Assembly (NCBI GenBank): GCA_030141585.1
Contig: JAQIFP010000002.1
Coordinates: 248,001 to 312,000 of the forward strand
Direction of reading: 5' to 3'
Source: Ophryocystis elektroscirrha
Taxonomy: Eukaryota > Apicomplexa > Conoidasida > Neogregarinorida > Ophryocystidae
DNA length: 64,000 nucleotides
The translations under genes and the position numbers were made by a program. This document shows positions 11,087-20,243 of this stretch, in pieces. How positions within the stretch are numbered: position 1 is the stretch's first letter; every line of letters starts with the position of its first letter. Below the pieces are notes generated by a model, which saw only the letters and a program-made list of their open reading frames with translations, was not told the DNA's origin and made no database searches.

Positions 11087-12807
11087 TTATTCCCATTCTA
11101 TTGTGGCAGGTGGTTTAGAAGAAATATCATATACAACTCTGTTTACGTACGGAACTTCGTTTACGATACGAGTTGAACATCTTTCTAGAACATCATATGG
11201 CATATGAAACCAATGCCCCGTCATGTAATCAGTAGTCTCAAGAGCGCGTAAACCGATAGTCTAAAAAATATAAAATGAGTATATATAATGTATATATATA
11301 TGTATTAATATATCTAATATGTATTAAATTTATTCTTATATTTAATAACACATAAATAATTATTAATAGTATGTTAAATAAATAGTCGTACCATTCCATA
11401 TAATCTTTGATCTCCAGCCACACCTACAGTGAAACAATCGGGTAGCAAAACTGCAAACGCTTGACTTATTTGATAGTAGAGTCCGGCTTTTCTTATTTCT
11501 TCAATATAAATTTTGTCTGCTCTTTTCAAAATTTCAAGTTTCTCTCTAGTGACATCGCTGATAACTCGTATAGCTAAGCCAGGACCAGGAAACGGATGTC
11601 TGTATACAGATTCTCTTGGCAATCCTAACTCAAGTCCCCATTCTCGTACTTCGTCTTTAAAAAATTCTCTTAAAGGTTCAAGTAGTTTGAAGTGAAGTTT
11701 TTCAGGTAAACCACCGACATTATGATGTGTTTTAATCTTATGAGATATGCTATCAGGAGTCATGGACTCAATAACGTCTGGAAAAACGGTTCCTTGGAGT
11801 AAATAGGCATTGTCAAAAGTACCGGGAGGGTGGTGTTCTTCTAGTTCTTTTTGAGCGGCAACAAATGTGTCTATGAATAATTTTCCTACGATTCGTCTTT
11901 TTTCTTCTGGATCCGCAACACCAGCTAAAGCATTAAGGAATGCTTCAGATGCATCTACAAAAATAATTTCTGTATTTGGTAAATCTTGTGCTAGACGGCG
12001 ACGAATTTCGATAGAATCTCCTTCTCTCAATAAACCAGTATCTACAAATATGGCGTGGAACTGACTACCTATAGCTTTTTGCACAAGTTTTGCTGCTACA
12101 ACTGAGTCTACTCCTCCAGAGACAGCACCAATTACATGAGCATTTTTTACTTCATTATGAATGTTATCAATTGTCTCTTGAATATAACGTTTCAAAGGTT
12201 GATCGCTTTTTTCTATGTTGCATATGCGGAAAAAGAAAGTAGAGAAAAACTTTTTTACATCTCGAGTTGACGATACTTCAGGATGAAATTGTACTCCCCA
12301 CATCTTTTTAGCACTATTTGTAACCACAGCTGGTTCATTAGACGATGAATATGCAATAATTCGAAAACCAGGAGCGATTTGAGAAACAGAGTCTGCATGT
12401 GACATCCAAACGTGTATCGTTGACTCTTCTTCTAGAAAGAGAATGTCGTCTTCAATTGGAGAAATCGTAGCTGATCCAAACTCTCTTATCTTGGAGGGCT
12501 CTACCAATCCGCCAAACTGGTGTATCATCAGCTGCATTCCATAGCAAATTCCAAATATTGGTATTTTCATTACGTATAAAAACCAGTTCCACACATCTTT
12601 AGATAACATAGGAGCATCTTCTTCGTATACAGATTTAGGTGAACCTGACAAGATAACTCCTTTTATACTTGTAAGCTTCATTATGTTTTCATCTGATTCC
12701 GTACATGGCAGTAATGTATAACTGACTCCTAGTTCACGACAACGACGTCCAATTAAAAAAGTATATTGAGATCCAAAATCTAATATTAATATCTTAGGTT
12801 CGCACAT
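11087..12807 (-). CDS. guaA: GMP synthase (glutamine-hydrolysing)
   Basis: Two exons, 12807-11392 and 11260-11087, give 529 residues, the usual length. The N-terminal class I glutamine amidotransferase domain has the nucleophile in FGICYGMQL and the His/Glu pair in VQFHPEVS. The ATP-pyrophosphatase domain has the PP-loop [15 protein letters not shown]. The C-terminal dimerisation domain contains [13 protein letters not shown] and ends [18 protein letters not shown]. The enzyme converts XMP to GMP using glutamine and ATP in the cytosol. In apicomplexans, which lack de novo purine synthesis, it works after IMP dehydrogenase in salvage. The amidotransferase strand reads LSGSPKSV, where LSGGPxSV is common. 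All catalytic residues seen are intact, so the enzyme should be active. Confidence 0.97.
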
Positions 12808-13236
12808 ATTCCAATATTATTATAACCAAAAATACGCTTAGTAACTGTAATTTAATTAATGCAAGCAAAAAATTGTAATATATATATATTACAAATATTT
12901 ATAATAAAATAAGGCGCACTGTAAAAAAAAAAAACAACTGGTATAAATTTACATATATGTCCGGAAACTTTAAAATATATGCAATAATTATTTTATGCAA
13001 ATAATTATTAATATTTACAATTTGTAGAATATTAACATGTATATATTACATATAAAATTTATATTGATTTGTTGACGACAACTATCAATTCAAAAGATTG
13101 AATTTATTTAATTTTTTTTTTGCAATTACACAATTAACAGAAAACATATATAAACATATACATACATGTTTTAATTTATACAGTAACAATAGTGCATCTA
13201 CACACACAAAATGAAAAAGAACATTAGTCACATATC
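12808..13236. other. Divergent intergenic region between GMP synthase and a MED8-like gene
   Basis: About 430 bases of AT-rich DNA lie between two start codons on opposite strands, so both promoters should be here. I see no conserved box or RNA gene. Confidence 0.6.
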
Positions 13237-14316
13237 ATGGCATCAGATTATGTTTTTGATAAATTGTCAAAACTATCCGCCTTAGACACCGCTGCTTGTA
13301 AAGCAGTCGCAAATAAAACTATGGCATCAATAGAATCTTGTAGTCGTATTAGATTACAAGAACATGAAGCTTTATCATGGTAGAGTAGTACAAACATTAA
13401 CTTATAAATAATAATTTTACATGACTACTACTACTAGTATGTGTAATTTATGTATGCAAAACTAGAGAAAAAAAGTTTTGCTTTTAGGGCGGTTTTATTA
13501 GACGATTTTACAGCTTTCAGTACATCTCTTGGGCTTCTTCGCGAATCATGTCCTATAAACTTTAATGCCTTAACAGTTGTACCCTCCAAAATACCACCTG
13601 ACATATCTCTGTGTACTTCAAGTAGGCGATTATGAAAAGCAAATTATATAAACTTATAAAGAAATAAACTGACCATTATAATCAATGTGTAATCCATTTG
13701 TATTTAAACATTTACACATATTAAGCGCTGTGTTAAAATAATTATTCTGTATACATTTTCATGACTATAATGCTTGTAATGAAAAAATTGCTAAATCGTA
13801 CAAAATTGTGCAAAAAGAATTCTCACATAAAAGAATACATGTGAACGTAAATTGACTATATATTTCATTGATTCAAAAAAAATTAAAGTAATTGTAAGAA
13901 TAGTTTTTTTTCCGATACAAAAAGATTATACAAAGAATTTTAAATGCAGCAAACTTTCATTCATATTTAGTCCCAACAATACTATCTGTTTACCCGGGAG
14001 ATGCAGCATATGAAAATATCAAAACATTTTCTTCAAATTTGGAAAGTATACCCAAATTAAAAAAAAAAAGAGATGAAATCAATTTACAAGATATTCGGCA
14101 AATCCGAGTAAGTCAATATATATATATGTTTTTGGTAAACTTTGTTTCAATAAGTAAACCTGATCATAACGTTTTTCTTAGGCAGACATTCAGATACTTA
14201 ATCGCACAATAGACGACGCTCGTTCATTATTTCAGAGAAAAGCTGGCGAATCTATAAATAAGCTGGAAGGTTTTTCGGAATCTTTATATGTTTCTTCAAA
14301 ACGCGACAACGTTTGA
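13237..14316 (+). CDS. Hypothetical protein, possible Mediator MED8-like subunit
   Basis: The ATG is at 13237. Exons 13237-13379, 13488-13621, 13950-14107 and 14182-14316 join in consistent phase (2, 1, 0). Exon 1 encodes MASDYVFDKLSKLSALDTAA with a helical continuation. The next part reads SWAVLLDDFTAFSTSLGLL and later FNALTVVPSKIPPDIS. The last exons give a charged helix (KLKKKRDEINLQDIRQIRAD) and end SLYVSSKRDNV. The pattern of an N-terminal helix, SW..L...F...L..L, then an LxVxPxxxP turn, resembles MED8, which joins the Mediator head. The match is weak. An antisense reading of exon 2 is also open, but it cannot be spliced without a stop. Intron 2 is over 300 nt and may hide another exon. 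Confidence 0.45.
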
Positions 14317-14370
14317 ATGAAATAACGTTGTTATTTATCATTTTCACTGTAACATCAAGTTTACAATTGT

Positions 14371-15697
14371 CTAACGCATATCATGACGTGAATATCTTTC
14401 GCCTCTTGTAGTTCGTCGATAACGAGAACGATAGTTTTTGAAACCAGTATGAATTTGGTCTTTGTTATTGAACTCTGCTTGAGTTAATTGTTCATAGCCG
14501 TCATGAGACCATTTGTCTTTATTATTGCGACTATTGCTCCATCTAAAGGAAAAAAATTTTACTGTTATCAAAAAAATCTATAACTTTAATACTTTTAATT
14601 ACTGAACTATTTAGTTAACTGCTGGAAATCAATATAAACTACTAAATCTTTAATTAAATATTATTCATAATAAATATAAATGTAGTTATAAATCGATTAA
14701 AATATAATTTGCTGAGAGTTGAGTTAATTTACTTCATTATTTAAAATATATATATATATATATTATTCAAATTATATTAGATTAAGTATATAACTTAAAA
14801 TAAAGCTTATGTTTAAAGTTATAAAAATTATAAGGGTAATAATAATAAATAAATAGTAATCAATTATTTATCAATGACAAAGATATTTGCTATATCTTAA
14901 ACTGGTACCTCAATAACTTACAAATTATTTTTCTGTGTTTTAGCGAACTGCAACTGTTTTTCTTCTTCTTCATCTGCGTGAAACACAAACTGACGTGAAA
15001 TATACTTTTCTTCATCAGGTTCTGAACATCTTCTTTCATGGTGAAAGTAGAAAGCAGGTTGCTGTTTTTCAGGACCTTTGTCCGTGCGTTTATTATTATT
15101 ACTATTATTATTGTGATTATTATTTTGGAATCCGCGAGAATTGAATTGACGAAACCTGCCTCGATTATACGAACGACTTGGTTTGTAGTGGTAATTATGA
15201 CGATTATTTTCAGCATTACATTCTGCACGATCTTTTGGTTGTCTCTGGTTTTGTTTGACAGATTTTTGATTATCTACGTCTTTTTCATGGTTTTTTGGTG
15301 ATTCTTTTGACAAAGAAATTGCCTCTTTCACTTCTAAATTTGCATTAGCTGGTTGCTTTATTGTTATAAAACTTGTAAACTTAGTGTTTGGCTCACGCTT
15401 TAATAAACGAATCTGACCTGCCTGCAACGCTGCTGCATTAGCGTTTGTCGAAGCACTAGTTGTAACGGTAGTTGATTGCGGTGGTACAATCAATAAGGCA
15501 TATTTTGGCTGCTGATCAAAATTTGTAATTAAAGTTGTTGAAGTTGTTTCAGTTGCAATTCTTTCTGGAGAATTCTCATTAGCATCATTGTTCTGTTCTG
15601 ATTCGAAATCAGATTCTTCATCTTCTAAATTAATTGCACGATTGAAAATATCAACATTATCATCTGCGTCATCTGCTGTTCGACGCAACCCTGCCAT
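14371..15697 (-). CDS. Barentsz/CASC3-like exon junction complex protein
   Basis: The ATG is at 15695-15697 (MAGLRRTADDADDNVDIFNR). The first exon carries acidic, Ser/Thr- and Asn-rich disordered sequence, an RG/RF basic patch (RSYNRGRFRQFNSRG) and then QQPAFYFHHERRCSEPDEEK. After an intron from about 14920 to 14545 come RWSNSRNNKDKWSHDGYEQ and a basic tail ending RYSRHDMR. The two-part pattern P-x-F-F-x-H-(D/E)-R ... W-x-H-D-x-(F/Y) matches the SELOR region of Barentsz/CASC3, which wraps eIF4A-III in the exon junction complex. It is shorter than animal CASC3 and very divergent, so it could instead be an unrelated RG-rich RNA-binding protein. A partner gene, PYM, is present at 55.0-56.2 kb. 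Confidence 0.45.
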
Positions 15698-16120
15698 AGA
15701 TTTTACAAATTTCCCTTTTAAATCTTGAAAGCAGTATTCATTCCTTATAGTATTTCTTAATTATTTTCAAACCTATTTACAAATAACTAATAAGATTTCA
15801 AATCTTGCTTTATTCAAATCATCCATACATTATTTATTTCTTTATAATAATTTTTTATATTTTCTTTCTTTCCTTTTTCAAAAAAAGTTTTGGGTCGATT
15901 TTTATTTCAAAAATTCTATAAACTCAAATATTTAATAGTATTTTTTAGAATAATTCGCAATTATTATATTAACTAGTACAAATGCATTTTATAGACTGTA
16001 ATATTTTAAAAATGATCAGTATGTGAAACTTGTAAAAGTGATTAATTCATTTTCATATTTTTCTTATAATAAAAGGTTGCATATTCCTGATGGACTAATA
16101 TAATATCTCAAATTAACAAT
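15698..16120. other. Divergent AT-rich promoter region
   Basis: This lies between the start codons of the Barentsz-like gene (-) and the zinc-finger gene (+). There are homopolymer runs of A and T, and no other feature is seen. Confidence 0.55.
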
Positions 16121-17091
16121 ATGTTTTGTAAGAATATATGCTCAAAATTTTAACGTTATATCGCTTATTTTAATATATTTTTAGCTGGGTTCGATTTTGA
16201 GGCATGGACTGCATCTGATACCCCAGTTGGGCCTCCTCCTCCCCCCGTAAACACATCAGCAAGACCAGTACCACGTGAAGGGGACTGGGAATGTCATTCA
16301 TGTGGTAATTTAAATTTTGCAAAACGCACGCGATGTAATAAATGTAGTATTCCAAAAAAAGTACAAGGTACTGATTAATAGTTTTATGCTTTAAACAGAA
16401 CCGGAGACTTCAAAAAATGAAGCATTTGATGATGTTACACATTTGGGAGGCCCTGCAGGGTTATTCAAAAAAGGAGACTGGTCTTGTACTCAGTAAAAAT
16501 CAGTGAAGTTTCGTAATGTTTTTAGTTGTCGCAATGTGAATTGGGCACGCAGAAATAAATGCAATGTTTGTAATGCCCCTAAACCTTCCACAACAGATGA
16601 ACCACGCACTGGTCGTGCTGGAGGACATTATGATTTACAAGATCCGTAATATTATAGTCAAGTGCTAGTTTATAATGCATGAAAATCGTTATACACATGT
16701 TGAGATTACATGGATACTATTACTTAGATTTATAATGATCAAAATTTTATGTAAAATTAAATATTTTATTAATTTCACTAAAGGTAATTTTACAGATATG
16801 ATCGTCAGCAACACTATTCTGATGATGAAGAGTTTGATGAATTTGGTCGTAAAAAAAAGAAGAAAAAATATGCGGGACCAGTGACATCATCAGAATCAGC
16901 GGAAAAATGTATGAAACCCAGCGAAGTGTCATTGCAAGGTTTACAGTTTCCTCATCCTCCTCAGTGCTATTTAGAAGGTAGAGCAAGTCAATTAATTTAT
17001 ATTACAATTAGGCCGTTCAATGAGCATGTCATCTAAATCTTCAAGATCTTCGGATTATACAGAAGACCCGAACTATTATTCCGATAAATAA
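16121..17091 (+). CDS. RanBP2-type zinc-finger protein (two ZnF domains), ZRANB2-like
   Basis: The short first exon (ATGTTTT, 16121-16127) joins in phase after a GTAAGA intron to a second exon at 16185. The protein reads MFSGFDFEAWTASDTP, a proline run, ZnF1 (GDWECHSCGNLNFAKRTRCN, then KC) and, across a 31-nt intron (16368-16398), an acidic linker. ZnF2 is GDWSC..CRNVNWARRNKCN followed by VC, with a 33-nt intron inside the finger. Both fingers have the W-x-C-x2-C-x3-N-x6-C-x2-C pattern that binds GGU-containing single-stranded RNA in ZRANB2. The C-terminal exons are acidic and then Lys- and Ser-rich (KKKKKKYAG, SMSMSSKSSRSSDYTE), like an SR-type tail. A role in nuclear splicing is likely. The stop at 17089-17091 lies 3 bp from the H2A stop. 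Confidence 0.85.
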
Positions 17092-17094
17092 ACT

Positions 17095-17448
17095 CTACAT
17101 TTTAGAATCATCTTCTTCAACTATTTTTGTTCGTTTAGGTAATAATACGCTATGAATACTTGGTGTCACTCCAGAGTACGGTATTGTGATACTTTTAAAC
17201 ATTTCATCCAAATCTAAATCGTTTCTAATTGCCAGTAATATATGTCTTGGAGTTATTCTACTTTTATTGTTATCTTTAGTAGCATTTCCTGCAAGTTCTA
17301 AAATTTCTGCTGTCAAATATTCTAATACAGCAGACAAAAATACGCATGAATACACACTTATACGCTTAGCGTATTTCCCCTGCTTCAAAAACCGATTCAT
17401 ACGTCGAACAGGAATTGTTAATTTCCTTAATTTTTTCTCGTCTGACAT
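17095..17448 (-). CDS. Divergent histone H2A
   Basis: An intronless gene of 117 residues from ATG 17446-17448. The fold is clear: RRMNRFLKQGKYAKR, the core LEYLTAEILELAGNATKDN, RITPRHILLAIRND and PSIHSVLLPKR. It differs from canonical H2A at usually fixed points. The N-terminal tail is about 10 residues and lacks SGRGK. The RIGAGAPVYLAAV loop reads RISVYSCVFLSAV. The acidic patch segment RNDEEL reads RNDLDL. The docking segment reads GVTPSIH, and the tail is acidic (VEEDDSKM), with no SQE. It is not H2A.Z by the RND segment. It would pair with H2B in nucleosomes. It may be a lineage-specific variant. Confidence 0.9.
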   Translation of the reverse strand: MSDEKKLRKLTIPVRRMNRFLKQGKYAKRISVYSCVFLSAVLEYLTAEILELAGNATKDNNKSRITPRHILLAIRNDLDLDEMFKSITIPYSGVTPSIHSVLLPKRTKIVEEDDSKM

Positions 17449-17650
17449 GTTAGATCTACAAGTTATATATTTTGCCAAAAATACAAAAAGTTTACTCGAA
17501 TCAAAAAAGATTAAACTCGACAACGTAAATAATCAATTTTTGATAAAAGATTATTTTGTTACAGAACTTTTTTCCAAATGGAAACTTCAAAATTTTAATG
17601 ATTACGGTTCCATAGTAAACGTATTGCAAAGTTGCAACAAAACAAAATAA
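17447..17650 (+). CDS. Small ORF head-to-head with H2A (67 residues, unknown)
   Basis: The ATG at 17447-17449 is on the complement of the same CATG that starts H2A. The product begins MLDLQVIYFAKNTKSLLESK, contains KDYFVTELFSKWKLQNFNDY and ends CNKTK. Mixed hydrophobic and charged composition with Trp looks protein-like, and no family is recognised. If it is real, the two genes share no upstream spacer, so each promoter would lie in the other's coding sequence. It may instead be a chance ORF in the H2A 5' UTR, or an exon of a larger plus-strand gene. Confidence 0.3.
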   Translation: MLDLQVIYFAKNTKSLLESKKIKLDNVNNQFLIKDYFVTELFSKWKLQNFNDYGSIVNVLQSCNKTK

Positions 17651-18094
17651 TAATCAAATTCTAATGACGATATGTACACTTAACATTATTAAATAGATAA
17701 TAGTGAATTGAATGCTTATATTTGGACGATTCAAACTTGAAAGTAGTATGTCTGGTTGCTCGAATATTTGTGTTATAGTTATTTATATACGAAGTAACAT
17801 AAATCTTTTTTCGTTTAGTTCATTGAGTTGAAATTACTGACTAAATTATTATTGTCATGATTAATATACATGCTGTTTCTCAAAAAGACGTAAAAAGCAC
17901 AACAGTGTGACAAAAATAAAAAAAAAATTCATACAAGGTCTACTGCCGACATTGAATTTGGACATTGTTTTGATATCAAACCCTTACGTTATTATTTTTT
18001 GTGAATTCAGTTGAAAGGCTTTCCTGATATTTCTAAAATAATGATCTTTAATTCCTAACTTTATCTTGATACTGCTATTATAAACGTATGGGAA
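17651..18094. other. Intergenic spacer upstream of the kinase
   Basis: AT-rich with no clear coding signal. A short ATG-led stub (MGNDQ) stops 18 bases before the kinase start chosen here. Confidence 0.5.
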
Positions 18095-20028
18095 ATGATC
18101 AGTAACACTATACCAATACGACAGTCACCGAAATTTCCACCTCCATGTGCTCAATATTTATTGAACCCAAAAAGTGCCCGTTCGGCATCTATAAATAGCG
18201 CTACGCTTCCTAAATTCCGACCCGATTTAGACAAAGTATGCGTAGCGGGTCCCACAAATCGTTATTATTGGAGCAAAGGTTTTCCTCAGCAGAAATTACT
18301 TGGAACTGGATAGTAATATTTATATATAATTTTAATTTAGTTTATCATAATATATTTGTATATATATGTATTAATTAATGAAAAGCAAAACACCCTATTT
18401 ATATTGCAATATTATATAATGAAATAAATTCTTTATTTCATACACATAATCTTGATAATAATAATTATAATAATAATAATAAATCATATAATTATTCAAA
18501 TATACTGTTGAATCTTTAAAAAAATCAAAATAATGTTTAGTACTGCTTCTGTTTATAAAGGCTTTGATGCGCAATTAGGCGATTCAGTTGCAATCAAGTA
18601 TATTTCTAAGGCAAATCAACGGTAAAAAAATAGACTCAAGATTTAAAATTTTTTTCCAGTCTCTTAGCAACAGACGATTATTTTCGAACGTTGTACAAGC
18701 GTGTGAAGTCATGCACTCATCGTAATCTATTAAGAATTCGTGATTTTTACGAGAGCGAAGATAGTTTTTATGTTATATCAGACCTCTGTACTGGACCCGA
18801 TTTGGTTGATTTCATCTTACATTTTAAACCTCGTACATTACCTGCCGATTGTATAAAGCACATAATGTTTCAAATATTGTCAGCATTGAACTATCTTCAT
18901 TCTAGGCATATTATTCATCGTGACATAAAACTAGATAATATTTTATTTATGGATCCATCGTACAAAGAGCTCAAAATAGTGGATTTCGATATGGCTATGA
19001 TGCTCAATCACGCGGAACTGCCTCGCGCACCACGTTCCCCCGAAGAGATATTTGTTGTTGGTACTAAAGATTACATGGCACCCGAAAATTATTATGGTGA
19101 ATATTCAGAGGCATCTGATTTATGGAGTGTTGGTGTTATGATGTATATTTTTTTTGATGGGCATTTTCCCTTTGACCTAACTAATTCTAATATGGGAAGA
19201 AAAAATCGTGAAACTCTTTGTAAAGGCATTAAATTAATTCCTGAGTTGCGATCAAAACACCCTCTTGCAACTGATTTAATGTTAAAGTTGCTTCGATTTA
19301 ATATTCACGAACGAATATGTACTACCACAGACGCATTGAACCATCCTTGGTTTAGAGAACAATTAGGAATTTCTGAAAAATTAAATGGTGCACTGAAATT
19401 GAGTCTATACGCTAACAAACATATGGCACAATTAAAATTGAAACAACAGCAACAAAAAGAACAACAACAAGAACAACAGCAACAACAAAAAGAACAACAA
19501 AAACAGCAACAAAAAGAGCAACAAGCTTACCAGCAAAGGCAAAATCAAAGACAGAAATGCGAATATGCAAGAAATTTAATAACTGCACATAAAAATTTCC
19601 TAATACAACAGAAAATGAATCAGCCGCCACAACAAAAAATGTACAACAATTATTATCATTACCATAGGCCTATTATATCCTCTACTCCTTTACCAGTTTC
19701 TATACCTCCTTCTATAGCATCAAATAATATTGCTTTTAACTCTAAAAAAGTCTATAATATACAAAACTCTGATCTAAATGTGAAAAAAAATAGTTATCTT
19801 GATTATAATGCGTCACCTATACCTATACCTGAAGAAAACAAAAACTTTGGTTTCAACTGGCATAACAATACATATAACGTTAATCCTCCTCCAAAACCTC
19901 CCTCATTTTCTTTCGATCATTATAGTCTACTTAATGCTAGTGCATCAGTGTTATCAAATAATTCTACTATAGCTTCCAGTAGGGAATTCCGTGACCGTAT
20001 CAAAAAATATTTATCTAATAAAAAATAA
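18095..20028 (+). CDS. Ser/Thr protein kinase with DFD activation motif and poly-Gln tail
   Basis: Three exons (18095-18312, 18541-18621, about 18660-20028) join in phase. The N-terminal 70 residues lead into the Gly-rich loop GFPQQKLLGTGYTASVYKG, which is split by the 228-nt intron. Kinase landmarks follow: VAIKYISK (ATP Lys), IIHRDIKLDN (catalytic loop), KIVDFDMAMM (DFG becomes DFD), VGTKDYMAPENYYG and DLWSVGVMMY. The expected alpha-C Glu is not obvious in DYFRTLYKRVKSCTHRN. The C-lobe resembles CAMK/CDPK kinases, but no EF hands follow. Instead there is a Gln/Glu/Lys tract (about 19440-19540) and a Pro/Asn/Ser-rich tail ending REFRDRIKKYLSNKK. Catalytic Lys and Asp remain, so activity is possible with an unusual Mg loop. 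The substrate is unknown. Confidence 0.85.
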
Positions 20029-20243
20029 ATCATGGATAAGTCAGTAATAATTCAAAATTGTCGAATACAATTGTTTTTTTATGTTCGCTTTCATGTATTT
20101 ATGCGAAAAAGCTTAAAAATATACGTTGAGCTCCATTCAAATTTATGTCTTCATCAGCATTTTCATTCCACATTATCATCTCACACAATGTTTTGCAAAC
20201 CTACAATTGCATTTATTTTTTTTTTTATTTAGTTTTATGTAAT

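Noticed and set aside
13490..13740. Minus-strand open reading (HRDMSGGILEGTTVKALKFI and neighbouring NNYFNTALNMC) suggesting an antisense gene
   Set aside because: The two pieces cannot be joined without a stop, since no AG lies in the needed place, while the plus-strand exons splice in perfect phase 2/1. It is treated as a shadow.
17186..17446. Plus-strand open frame antisense to H2A
   Set aside because: It is the complement of the clear H2A coding sequence. Only the part from the ATG at 17447 onward is kept as a weak candidate.
20032..20232. 66-codon plus-strand ORF after the kinase
   Set aside because: Starts right after the kinase stop in AT-rich DNA with T-runs, shows no protein-like pattern, and is probably 3' UTR.
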